This document shows, in pieces, positions 21,867 to 33,381 of a stretch of DNA of 64,000 bases. The translations under genes and the position numbers were made by a program. How positions within the stretch are numbered: the stretch's first letter is position 1; every line of letters begins with the position of its first letter. Origin of the DNA: Dipteronia dyeriana (lineage: Eukaryota; Streptophyta; Magnoliopsida; Sapindales; Sapindaceae). The notes beneath the pieces are model-generated. The model was not told the DNA's origin, did not search any database, and saw only the letters and a list, made by a program, of their open reading frames with translations. The stretch covers positions 29,583,598 to 29,647,597 of the forward strand of contig CM065297.1 of NCBI GenBank assembly GCA_032871835.1, given 5' to 3'.

Positions 21867-23170
21867 ACTTGTAAATATATATTTATTTGTTTCATTACTT
21901 ATTCAAAATATACTATTAGTTAGATGCGCATGCTTTTTCTTCTTTTTGTTCCAAAAAGTGAGTCAAAAAGTAGATTCAATAGTAGCACGAGATGAGTGAC
22001 TAATTGGTAAGCATGAAACTTTTTCATGGGTCATGGGTCATGGGTATGGAAAATAAACAAAAAGAAACTGCATGGTAGAAGCAGCAATAAAAGAAGAAAA
22101 AGGGATCGTAAGTAAAATTACCAAAAACCGGCGAAACAGCAAGTGACGTGTATGTGCATGGTATGGTGCATTTGGTGTACGGGATATGATTGGACTATTT
22201 TTAAGAGATGGAATTGGATTGGATTAGATTGGATTAATTATAGTGTTTCCCGTGTTTAATGCAACATGGGATTGGATTAAAATTGTCCAATCATATGTTT
22301 GGTACGTAATGGGATTGGATAAAAAATAATTGAATTATATTAAATAAATTAAATTATTTTAATCAAATAAAAAAGTGAAATCATATTTATTAAATAAAAA
22401 CAATCTTCTCATTCGTTTCTTTCTCAAACTCAGAAACTCTCTCACTTTTCCATTTTTCCCAAACAACTCAAACGCTCACTCTCATCCCAAATAGATTTCT
22501 CACTCATCGATTTCTCTATTTTCTCTTGGTCGCCGACAAGTCTTTCTCCTCCACAAAGAGGAGATCGGCTCTCTCTCTCGTCCCCTATCTCTCTTTTTGC
22601 CTTTTTTTTTATATAGATGGATTTGGTGGAGATCTGATTTTGGATCGATTTTTTTTTTAAAAAAAATTATAGTGGTAAAGAGGTCGATGGTGGTCTGTTG
22701 TAATTGTTTTGTGACCCGTGTTTTGGTTTGATTTTCTGGGTTTTAATGAGTTTTGATGATTGTCTAGGTTTGAATATATTTGAATGATTTTATGGGTTTG
22801 ATTAGGTTTAGATGATTTTTTGGGTTTGAATGATTGCGTGAGTTTGTTTGATTGTGTTTGTTTCATTTTCTTCGTTTTTTTTTTGTTTGATTGATTTTCT
22901 AGGTTTAATCGGTTTGTTTCATATCCCCTTGATTATTTTTTTTCTTGTTTTGATATTTGGTATGCTCGAGCAAGATTTTTTTTTTATAAAAAAATAACAT
23001 AAAAGGTTGGGATATAAAAAACAACATTGGATTTTTTATAGAAAAAAACTTGAATTTTAAATATGGAATTTTTTTCTGATTCAAAGAAATATATATTTGA
23101 AAGAGAGAAAAAGATTCGAGGTTGAAGAAAGAAGATGAGATTAAATTGAATTCCACCCATTTTGATCGGA
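21867..23170. other. Spacer, perhaps an older DNA element end
   Basis: No gene is recognised. From about 22190 there are repeated GATTGGATTGG and TGGGATTGG motifs and TGTTTGG. Related sequence in inverse orientation (AATCCTATCCCATT, CCAAACGGGCCC) lies at about 24325-24358. The two sides could be ends of an older element that holds the hAT-type insertion 23179-24231. The support is only the shared motifs. Confidence 0.3.
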
Positions 23171-23178
23171 CTATTTTA

Positions 23179-24231
23179 TAGAGCCGGCAAAATCGACCCA
23201 TAACCCGCCAACCTGACACGAACCCGAGGTACTTAAACGGGTTGGGTTGGCTTCTTAACGGGTTCGGGTCATAATCGGATCAACCCGTATAACCCGTTTA
23301 TTATATGGGTTGTACCGGGTTTGACTAAACGGGTTCGCGGGTGACCCGTTTAACCCGTTTAGTCATATAGATACATTTATAATTGTTCTTATTACAAGGG
23401 TTATAAATGACTTTTGGCATACTAATAAAAGCATTCTTAGGTTACAATAGCAGCCATCACACTAACACTCTCAAATCCTTAACCCTAACTTCACCAAAAT
23501 CACATCTCACTCTTTCCCTTTCACCCTTTCTCTTTTTTTTTTCTTCATTTCACTGTGCTCGACTGCTCTCTTTTATTTTAAAATTCAGATATCCTCTCAA
23601 TCAGCGGCGACTGATGATCGACGGTGGAAATTTGATGACCAGCGGTGACTGAAATCGATGGCGGAGCAGCGGCGACTGATGATCGACGAATTCTGGGTGG
23701 GATCATGTTGTTGGTGCGACGGTGCTGCGGCGATGCCGTGACGATGCGGGAGAGCTGCAGCAACTGATGTGCCACCGGTTTGGAGAGACGGCGACGGATC
23801 TTGGTCGAGTTGGACTCCTTTAATTCACGGCGGCGGATTTTGGTCGATCTTGTTCTTCAATCTTTTTTTTATCTTTTTAACAGTGTAATACTTGGTTAAT
23901 AACATGTAAATCTTGTTGATCCATGCTTTGTATGATCATTCAACAAAAACATGGAAGTCATTTGTAATTTTGTTTGGTTTGGTCTCATTAATACAACACT
24001 ATCCGTGTTAAACGGGTCACACGGTTGAAACCCGATTCATTATAACCCCGATTAGATTATTAAACGTGTTACGGGTCAATCCGTCTAACCCGTATATTTA
24101 TTCGTATCGTGTTGAGTTTTAAAAGGTCAACCCGTTTAATTAAACGGGTCGTGTAGGGTTAAGGGTTAATATTATTCGGATTGTATCGGGTTGAGATCAA
24201 TCCGACCCATGAACCCGAATTGTCAGCCCTA
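23179..24231. mobile_element. Non-autonomous hAT-type element, 1,053 bp
   Basis: A perfect 8-bp direct repeat CTATTTTA flanks it (23171-23178 and 24232-24239). Its ends are inverted: TAGAGCCGGCAAAATCG on the left and, on the other strand, TAGGGCTGACAATTCGGG on the right. Both arms are packed with AACGGGTTNACCCGTTTA-like motifs in both directions. The middle (23590-23860) is GC-richer, with a repeated GGCGACTGATGATCGACG (23604 and 23671), and may be captured host sequence, but no protein family is recognisable. No transposase is present. Confidence 0.85.
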
Positions 24232-24436
24232 CTATTTTATCCCACATTGATGAGATAAAAAAATTGAATGGATTATCTCATCCCATCGACCAGCCAAACA
24301 CGGTCATGGTACTAATTATTAGCCAATCCTATCCCATTCTCAGCTGCCAAACGGGCCCTTAACAGACGAAGAAGAAGAAGCCCCTTTAAACCGTCGATGA
24401 GTTCGTGAGGTAACAGAAATCAATAAAAAAAACGAC

Positions 24437-27400
24437 ATGTCGAGATCGCTGATTCGACGCTTTACTCCTTTTTTCGCTGCTCGAATTCGGCAGAACCATG
24501 GGATTCTCACTGCCTCGTTTTCTTCTTCTTCTGCCGCTGCTAACGAAGCTGCTTCTTCTTCTTCCTCTCATTCTCCATCTCCGTCTTTGGATGAGATTCA
24601 TCTATCTGATAATTGCATCAAGGTGTGCTCTTTTTTTTTTTTTAAAAATATATTTCTAGTCATTTGAGTTTGTCTCTGTTGATTTATTCGGTTGCAGCTA
24701 GTTTTTTTGCTGTTAGATGAATTGGTGACCTATTTTTTTTAATTATTAATTATTAGGCTGTTTCGGTCGTGATTTGGTTTATGTTGGTCTCTGGATTTTC
24801 TTGTTCTTCTTAATCTTCATTTGTTTACGAAGCTATTTCTGGGTATTTCATTGCGTGAACTTTTGGTTGAGATTCATTTTTCAGTCACACAGTACCTGAA
24901 AGGCCGAAACTATGTAATTGAGGTGATATTTCATTATATGGAAACTATCATTGTAATGAAAACTTTCATTCCATTTTCCATTTTTGTTTCTGTACCTTCC
25001 TTTCTTCTATCACCGGTGTATCAAGGATAATTGGCTAAACAAATTTACTTTTGCTGTATAATATACATAAGCTGTTTATACTTAAGTACCAAGAAATGCG
25101 ATAAGAACACACTGCATATGCATCTCCATAGTTCTTCTGACTGGTTGCGCATTTCAGTCACACGTAACTTTAATGATATGCTTTCGACTATCCCATAAAA
25201 GGTTAATTCTAGAGCTTTGATTGTATTTGTTTTTTTCTCTGTGTCCCTATGCCTGAATGGGTGGATGGGTTCTTCCGGTTAGATATTTAGATCAGTGTTT
25301 TAAAAAACATTATGAGGCGCGTCTCAATACGATTTGGGCAAAAATCGTTATGAGGCGGTAGCCTCATAAACAACCTTTAAGGCTTACGCCGCATAAATGA
25401 GGTGGACAATTCAAAACGGCGCCTCAATACGATTATGAGGCGCACACATCAGTTTTGAATGTTGGATGTTGAGTTTTTGTTGGGTTTTAAAATTTTTTGA
25501 AGCCCAAATCAGACCCAATTTGGTTTTTAAATTATTTTGAAGGTCCATTAAGACCCATTTTTGACTTCGTTCTTCTTCTTCTAAACTTCTTCTAATGTTT
25601 AGTGATGGAGCCTTTACTTTGTGAACTCTTTCGTATTTTTATCATGTGTGAACTCTGATGTAGGACCAGAAGGAAATAGAACCAGAAAAGGGGATTGGAA
25701 AACACATCAATTCAATTCTTTATTCAATTCATCAAGTCTAAATACAATAGGCTCTAAAAGAGTCTATTTATAGATAACAAAATGATAAAGATAACAACTA
25801 ACTTCTGATATAGATAAGTAAAACCTAAAGTAATCTCATAATGAGATAATTATTCTAAACATAATATGATAATTACTAATATAATAATCCTTATCTAATT
25901 CCCCATCATTCTCCTCCACTAAGAAGAACTCGCTCCTGACGAGTCAAATGGGTTGCAACCAATGAACAAGGGAATACCACATCTTGTTCCTGTTTGGAGC
26001 AGCCAAGTCATCAACCCAAAGTCCATTCTTCGTAGTCATAGCAAAACGAATCGGTTGGGATTGGCGGTGAGGTTCCATGCTCCGGCGATCAAATCTGCGC
26101 TGATGTAGATGGAATTGGAGGTCGGCGAAGAAGGAAAAAGTGTAGGTCGGTGACTTCCGAATCTGATGATGTGGTTGGTGACTGTTGTGGCGGCGATCGG
26201 CGGTGGCCGATAGTGGCGTGTGAGTGGTGGCACGTGGGCTGGTGAACTTCAGGTGTGGGAGGTTTTGGGAGAGTATGTTGTCCGGCTAGAACCGTTAGGT
26301 GTTTATGAGTTTGGGGTACAGATTTGTGTGAAAAATAAAATAAAAAATTTTATGGAAGCGTATAGGAACGAAAATAGCTCTGATACCAATTGATGTAGGA
26401 TCAGAAGGAAATAGAACCAGAAAAAAGGATTGGAAAACACAGCAATTCAATTCTTTATTCAATTCATCAAGTCTAAATACAATAGGCTCTAAAGGAGTCT
26501 ATTTATAGCTAACAAAATGATAAAGATAACAACTAACTTCTGATATAGATAAATAAAACCTAAAGTAATCTCATAATGAGATAATTATTCTAAACATAAT
26601 ATGATAATTACTAATATAATAATCCTTATCTAATTCCCCATCATTAATTATCTTTCCGGAATTTACATCTAACGTAAGTTCTCAAATCCCTAACCACTTC
26701 CCTATCAAACTCTTTTCTATTTTTATTATGTTGTGAACTTGGTTTATTTTTATCATGTTGTGACTTGTGGACTTGGTTTATTTTTTCAAGTTATGAACTT
26801 GTTTATTTTGTTATGTTATGGATTATTGGTTGTTTTATGAGATTTAGGTATTTATATATATATATTATGCTATGAAGTATGAATTATTGTTTGTTTTATG
26901 AGATTTAGGTGTTTTTTATATTTTTTATACATGTTTTATACTATCCTTATTGAGGCTTACGCCTCACTTCGAAAGAGAAAAACGCCTTAGTACTAAAAAT
27001 ATGTTTTAAAGCATTGATTTAGATGATGCCATTTGCAAAATGGAAGTTGACTACTTGTCGCATTTGCATTTCCCTTAAATTTGTGATATATAAGATTGTA
27101 TATTTGCTTTCTGATTTCATGAAGAAAATAGTTAGGTGTTATTGTTATGAAAATTTTGATTGATTTGAGATTCCTTACAGAGGATGAAAGAACTGCAAGC
27201 CACTGAAAACGGGAAATCAGTGCTTCGCTTGGGTGTAGAAACAGGTGGATGTTCTGGTTTCCAATATGTTTTTGATTTGGATGACAAAATCAACCAAGAT
27301 GACAGGTCTTCACCACCTGCTTTAGTAACTTTCCATTTCAAATCTTATTCATCAATTTATAGTTTTCTTATACTTACTTCTCGTGTTTAATAATAACTGC

Positions 27401-29136
27401 AGAGTTTTTGAGAGGGAAGGAATTAAATTGGTGATTGATGATATTTCATTTGATTTTGTAAAAGGCGCTACCATTGATTACGTTGAGGAGCTGATCCGTT
27501 CTGCATTTGTGGTAAGCTTTCTACCTCCAGTGTCACCTTTTTACGTGTATATTCCATTAAATATCCTTTTTTTTTTCGAGGTCAACCCTTAGCATGTAAG
27601 TATTGCCTATTTTAGGTCCATAGACTCCTAGGAAATGCCTAGACTATATTTTTTAGGGCCTACACCATTTCCATACAACACAGATTGGTGCTGGTTTCTG
27701 AGATCACTTCAATGCGTTGTTATTTGGGTTGCAAAGAAAAATAATGATCTGCGTCAGGTTTTGCATTTTGATTCTGTCATTGTGAGGACAAATTCAAATT
27801 CAAATCCCTGGTTCAGGGTTTAGATTCACAGTGGAGGAAACAGGCTATAATGATTGGTTTAGGTTAGCTGCATTTATTGTGGCCGATCGCCGCCAGAATT
27901 CTGTTTGAATATGCTTAGAGTTCGGAGAAGACTATTTAAATATTTTAAGCAGATTTGTATGCACATTATGGTGCTGCAGATCTACCACTAGATGCGTTTT
28001 GCCTATCAAATTCTGTATAACCAAAGGCAATGCAGTTTACTTAATTGATTACTATATATAACTGTTTTTTTTTGGATACGATCAAATCCACGTGTACAGC
28101 TTCTGCTGTCCAACAACTGTATTCATATGTTATATGCTTATGTATTCACACTTCTCTGATATTCTCAAAACACATATTAATTATTTCTTGAAAATGTTTC
28201 AAACTTTTAAGATTAAGTGAAAACAAGCCCCAAACACTGGGAGAACAGCATTACTAGCTCAGAATAGGAAAAATATTAATGGAAAACAAGCATGATTGAT
28301 TTCCATGAACTTTGGTACTTGGCAATCAAATTAATTTACTGCTGCCTAATTGAATCATTTACAATTGAAGATTTAAGAGAAAAGGAGGTCAGTTGTTTGT
28401 GGGATAGAAGATTTAAGAGAAAAGGAGGTCAGTTGTTTGTGGGATAGAGTCCAATTTCTAACCTCTTTGTGGGCATCTGTTTCCAAAGATTTGTAGAGAC
28501 ATCCTTCTACTTATTCACTTAAATTGGGATGGGTTTGTAGCTTAATGGTGCTTTTTCAGGGCCTTTGTTCATGTCACAGCCTAATAGAGAGATGGAAATA
28601 CTCGTTAGAATTTTTGTCTCAGTTAGCCTTACATGTATGCATAGCCCAGCACACCTGTATCCTGTGCTTTGTTAGTTATTCATATATATAACCATGCTTA
28701 AAAACAGAGTCTATGTGGAAATTGTGTCCAGCTCTAGTTTATGTTGAATTTTTTGCATAAATCAATGTCCTAGAAATTAAGATGTTGCAAAATTTGCACC
28801 TCACAAAATTGAAGCCATTTTATGAATTGTAAAGTTAGGCTAGGTATCCTATCTGGAAAAAAAATGAAGCTAGGATGTCAATGCCATGACAAAATGGTGT
28901 TCAAAGTCCATGCTTTAGATTCATATCTGTAATATAAATATATGATGCTACCAGCTTTAGTTTAGCAACAGTTTCTATGATCAAATTATTGTTTCTTTTC
29001 CTCTGCCAATTTTTTGTAAAAATGTCTTATGCTTGGTGAGTGTTTTTGGCAATTTGATTTGGCTGTGCAGGTGAGTACAAATCCAAGTGCGGTGGGAGGG
29101 TGCAGTTGTAAAAGCTCTTTTATGGTGAAACAGTAG
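24437..29136 (+). CDS. ISCA2: Mitochondrial A-type Fe-S cluster carrier, ISCA2-like
   Basis: There are four exons with GT-AG borders: 24437-24622, 27181-27305, 27403-27511 and 29071-29136. Together they make 486 bases, that is 161 residues plus TAG. Residues 1-50 form an arginine- and serine-rich, acid-poor N-terminus ([18 protein letters not shown]), as expected of a mitochondrial presequence. The HesB/IscA domain follows. It has the first cysteine in [11 protein letters not shown] at about 85, the [16 protein letters not shown] strand, the [18 protein letters not shown] segment, and the C-terminal CSC pair in [14 protein letters not shown]. These three cysteines bind the cluster. The family works with ISCA1 and IBA57 to make [4Fe-4S] clusters. 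The [14 protein letters not shown] ending and the absence of extra domains favour the ISCA2 type. Intron 1 (2,558 bp) is mostly nested transposons; all splice phases agree. Confidence 0.93.
25293..27016. mobile_element. hAT-type element in ISCA2 intron 1 (667 bp plus nested retroelement)
   Basis: It is bordered by a perfect 8-bp direct repeat ATTTAGAT (25285-25292 and 27017-27024). It starts CAGTGTTTTAAAAAACAT and, read on the other strand, the right end starts CAATGCTTTAAAACAT, so the ends are inverted. GAGGCG/CGCCTC motifs near both ends (TATGAGGCGCGTCTC, TTACGCCTCACTTCG) form sub-terminal repeats. No transposase is encoded. The LTR element 25656-26707 is inserted within it. Confidence 0.87.
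25656..26707 (-). mobile_element. Mini LTR retrotransposon (gypsy LTR family), 1,052 bp
   Basis: In minus orientation the 5' LTR is 26391-26707. It is followed by the primer-binding site ATTGGTATCAGAGC (26377-26390), complementary to the 3' end of initiator tRNA-Met. About 470 bp of internal sequence follow, then a polypurine tract GGAGGAGAA and the 3' LTR 25656-25908. The 5-bp target duplication is AACTC (25651-25655 and 26708-26712). The LTRs match the 11022-11372 gypsy LTR. The 3' LTR lacks about 64 bp between two TGATGGGG-like motifs near its start. No gag or pol frame remains, so any movement relied on proteins from a full-length relative. Confidence 0.9.
28367..28446 (+). repeat. Perfect 40-bp tandem duplication in ISCA2 intron 3
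   Basis: The unit GAAGATTTAAGAGAAAAGGA...TTTGTGGGATA occurs at 28367-28406 and again at 28407-28446 without a mismatch, so the duplication is recent. Confidence 0.95.
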
Positions 29137-29984
29137 TTACTGCCTATTCACTAGTTACAATCCCGGAGGAGGCTAAACGATCTAGGTTTTTGTACAATGA
29201 TTTTGATCAATTTTTTTAACTTGATTTTTTCCATAGCAATAATTTGAATATAAACATTAGGTCCATCCTTTGTATTCTTTCTTTCTATGTATTACGTGTT
29301 CTTTTGTACTAATATTCGTCATTCCTTTGTAGAATATTGTTTATTTACTGAGGCATGAAGCTTATGACTTATGAATATATCAATGAATAATTTTTTGTCC
29401 AGGAACATTTCATCTAGATCTACGTTTGGTCAAGTAACTCAGCACTCGCCAAAATTATAATTTCAGATTACTATTACTCCGTTGGCCATTGTGATTTGTG
29501 AACCCGAGTTCAACAATGACAAATTCTGTCGTGGATCTGTAATTAATTGACTGTTAGGAATCTTTGATTACTGGCATAACGGTCCGGTTTTTATTGTCAC
29601 TTCTTATTTCTCCCACAGGAAAGAGTGGAAAAGAAAAATAGCGATGTCCAATGCCAATTCATCAATAGTAAAATGCATTTGTAATTGATTGTATGCATTT
29701 GAAAAAAGAAAAAAATCTTGATTTCATTTAAAAAAAATGGTTCAATACATAGATATTGTGCTTTGGGCTTTGCCTGTATGGATATGCTGGCTTAAAAGTG
29801 TTTTCCACTGATAACTAAAAACACGAATATGGAGATAATAAGTACATATTACAGGAATTGACAATAGAAGCAACATGTCACACTTATTTAGAATATAACA
29901 TAAATAAAAATAAAACCAAAAATCACAAGCAATTATAAAAGTGCATAAACTAAATTAAAGCTCTAATGACTTAAAATGTAAGTT
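29137..29984. other. ISCA2 3' flank, no further gene seen
   Basis: The first few hundred bases should contain the ISCA2 3'UTR. Several TTGTA-rich stretches and AATAA-like signals occur near 29390, but no poly(A) site can be fixed. Beyond that the sequence is AT-rich and featureless up to the copia fragment. Confidence 0.5.
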
Positions 29985-31610
29985 TGCTCTCTTTACTTGA
30001 GCTCCCCTTAAGGGGTCAAACCAAACCAAATCAAGGTATATAACAAATTCTAATAGACCTACTAAGTGCTTTAAACCTAGTTGAATCTAAGGGCTTATGA
30101 ATAAATCCGCTAGTTGATCATTAGTTCCAACATGTTCAAGTGCAATGCATTTGTTTTCAACAAGCTCCCTAATAAAGTGATAAAAAATATTTATGTGTTT
30201 TGTCCTAGAGTGTTGTATTAGACTCTTGAAAATATTAATTACACTTAAATTATCACAATATAGGGTTAGAGTACATTGATCTGAGTCGTAGTCCATAAGC
30301 ATTTGCTTCATCCATAAGAGTTGAGTGCAGACACTCCTTGTGGCTATGTACTCTGCCTCGTCTGTGGACAAAGAAATGTAATTTTGCTTCTTGCAAAACC
30401 CAGAGACAAGGTTATTTTTAAGGAAGAAGCAACCACTTGATATACTCTTTCAGTCATCATAATTTTCTACCCAATCTATATCACTAAAGCCAAATAAACT
30501 AGCATTAGTGTCAAGTGCCATATCCAATAGTTGGATGTCCCATTTATATACCAAATGATTGTCTACACCACAGAGAGATGGGAATCCTTAGGATCCGTTT
30601 GATACCTAGCACACACACCCAACACTAAAAGCAATATCAAACCTACTTGCGGTTAAGTAAAGCAAACTACTAATCATGACACTATATAAGCTTTGGCATG
30701 CACTCTTGTCACTAGCATCCTTACTTAGCTTCAAGGTGGTACTCATGAGTGTATCATAATATTTAGCATTCTTAAGACCAAACTTCTTCACTAGGTTTTA
30801 TACATATTTTGCTTGAGAAATATATATCCCATCATGCATTTGCATAATTTGTAAACCTAGGAAATAGTTCAATTCCCCCACCATACTCATCTCAAACTCA
30901 AGAGACATAACATCAACAAATTGTTGAACTTTTGACTCATTGGTGGATCTAAACACTATATCATCAATATATATTTGCTCTATAAAGATCTCATCTTTCT
31001 TGCTCTTGATGAAAAGTGTTATGTCAACACTCTCTCTAGAGTAATCATTGTCGACAAGGAATTGAGTGAGGAGCTTATATCAAGCCATCAGTGCTTGTTT
31101 CAACCCATATAAAGCCTTTTCAGGACGATAGACATGTTTGGAGTGGTGAGGATCCACAAACCCCTTGGGTTGCATAACAAATACGTCCTCTTGCAAGTAG
31201 CCATTGAGGAAGGCACTCTTAGCATCCATTTGAAAGGGTTTGAACTTGCAAGTGAAAGAAATGGATAAGAGTAACCTATTGGACTCTAAACGGTCAACCA
31301 GAAAAAAGGTCTCCTAAAAGTCAATACCCTCAACTTGAGAGTATCTTTGTGCCACAAGTCAAGTCTTGATCCGTATAACATTACCCGACTCATCTTACTT
31401 GTTCTTAAACACTCACTTAGTGCCTATTGTAAGTTCCTCAATTATTGATTGACTTATTTCGATTGGCAAATCACAATTGAGGATTAACTTGTAAGGGTAG
31501 ATTAGGCCTTATTGCTCGTGATCTAGCTTCAACGACATCATCGAATTCTAGAGCACTTCTAAGGTATATCGTTTAGCACCTTGCATAACTCTTTGAAGAG
31601 ATTTAGTTGC
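29985..31610 (-). pseudogene. Ty1/copia pol fragment, SIRE-like: reverse transcriptase and RNase H
   Basis: On the minus strand the RNase H end is clear at 30087-30371 (STDEAEYIATRSVCTQLLWMK, LTLYCDNLSVINIFK, QHSRTKHINIFYHFIRELV, LEHVGTNDQLADLF). Reverse transcriptase pieces follow at 30606-30791 (SLLYLTASRFDIAFSVG) and, in several broken frames, up to about 31500. This wording of the RNase H motif fits the SIRE group. Gag, integrase and both LTRs are missing. It ends where the plus-strand Tork-like fragment begins, at about 31610. Confidence 0.8.
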
Positions 31611-33381
31611 ACACACGTACTCTATTCTCATTCTTATTATAACTGTGGCAAACAAGGACATCGATTGAAAGATTGTCACAAGCCAAAAAATTTCAAGAGT
31701 AAGAATGCATAAGAAAATGTAACTGAAGTAGATAATATTTCAAATGGTGTATCTTACATAAACCTTTCCGCTGTTGTCATTGAGTCTAATTTGGTTGGGA
31801 ATTCCAAGGAGTGGTGGATTGACTCCAGGGCTACGTGCCACGTATGTGCCAACAAATGGATGTTCACAAATTATACACAAGTAGAAAATGGAGAGCAACT
31901 GTTTATGGGAAACTCGTCGACTTCCAAAGTTAAAGGTCACGGGAAAGTGGTTCTAAAAATGACATCTGTAAGGAGGTCACTCATAACAATGTTCTTCATG
32001 TGCCTGACATTCGTAAGAATCTTGTGTCTGTATCGTTACTTAGCAAAAATGGTTTTAAGTTGGTTTTTATGTCAAATCAATTTGTACTCACTAAAAATGA
32101 GATGTATGTGGGAAAGGATTACTTGAGCGATGGGCTCTTTAAGATGAATGTAATGACTGTTATACCCAAATCTATTATTAATAATACTAATAATGTTTCT
32201 TATGCTTACTTGATTGAGTCTCTTGAAATTTGGCATGGTAGATTAGAACATGTTAATTATGATGCTTTACGTAGATTAATTAATTTAAGTTTACTTTTAA
32301 AATTTTAATTTGATCCTAATCACAAATGTGAGACTTGTGTGGAATCAAAGATGACTAGAACACCATTTCATTCTGTTGAAAAGAGTACTGAACCTCTAGA
32401 GTTAATACTTACTGATATATGTGACTTAAAATTAGTACATACTAGAGGCGGGAAAAAGTATTTTATTACTTTTATTGACGATTGTACACGATACTGTTTT
32501 GTTTATTTGCCTAGAAGCTAAGATGAGGCAACTAAGATGTTCAAACGCTATAAAAATAAAGTTGAGAATCAACTTGGCAAGAAAATAAAGGTAATAAAAA
32601 GTGATAGAGGTGGTGAATATGAATCACCTTTTGAGGAATTCTATAAAGAACATGGAATTATTCAAAAACTATTGCTTTTTATTTACCTCAATCAAACGGT
32701 GTTACTGAACGTAAGAATCAGACTTTATAAGAAATGATGAATGCCTTGTTGTTAAGTTCGAGGTTGCCTCAGAACTTGTGGTGGGAAGCCTTGCTTTCCG
32801 CAAATTACATTCTCAACAAGGTGCCTCATAAGAAAATTAAAAATATACCTTATGAATTATGGAAAGGTCAAAAACCTTGCCATAAATTCTTAAAAGTGTG
32901 AGGGTGTCTTGCAAATGTGGTGGTTCCTAACCCCTAAAAGGTTAAAATTGGACCTAAGACCATTGATTGTGTATTCATTGGTTATGCTTATAATAGTAGT
33001 GCATATTGTTTTCTTGTTCATGAATCTGAGATTCCTAATGTGCATGTTAATATGATTAATAAATCAAGGAATGCTACATTCTTTGAAAATATATTTTCGT
33101 ATAACATGGCATGCGAACCAAGTACATTAAAAAACCTCATGTTGCTATGACAAATGATGGTCAAGAGAGGATAGACAAAGAGTCAAATGATAATGAGCCT
33201 AGATGTAGCAATAGGGTACGAACGTCAACGTCTTTTGGACAAAAAATTATAATATATTTGTTAGAAAATGTGCCTCATAATATTCAAAAAGCTATGTTTT
33301 CTCCTGAAACTTCTTACTGGAAAGAAGCGATCATCAGCGAAATTGAACCTATTATGCAAAACCATACGTGAGAATTGGTTG
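31611..33381 (+). pseudogene. Ty1/copia gag-end/protease/integrase fragment, Tork-like
   Basis: The zinc knuckle of Gag is visible at about 31648 (YYNCGKQGHRLKDCHK), with its first cysteine changed to tyrosine. The protease active site reads WWIDSRATCHVC at 31815 on, where DSGAT is usual. The pre-integrase segment (LEIWHGRLEHVNYDALRRL) and the integrase ([38 protein letters not shown]) follow, and then the linker to reverse transcriptase (SYWKEAIISEIEPIMQN). There is a TAA at about 32519-32521 and several frameshifts. The element is cut at 33381, in the middle of the usual TWELV motif, by the LTR at 33382. Its reverse transcriptase half should lie to the right of the nest. Confidence 0.83.

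Noticed and set aside
22185..24360. A larger DNA element enclosing the hAT-type insertion 23179-24231
   Set aside because: Motifs TGGGATTGG and CCAATCCTATCCCA on the two sides hint at inverted ends, but no clear terminal repeat or target duplication could be matched by eye. It was left as a low-confidence note.
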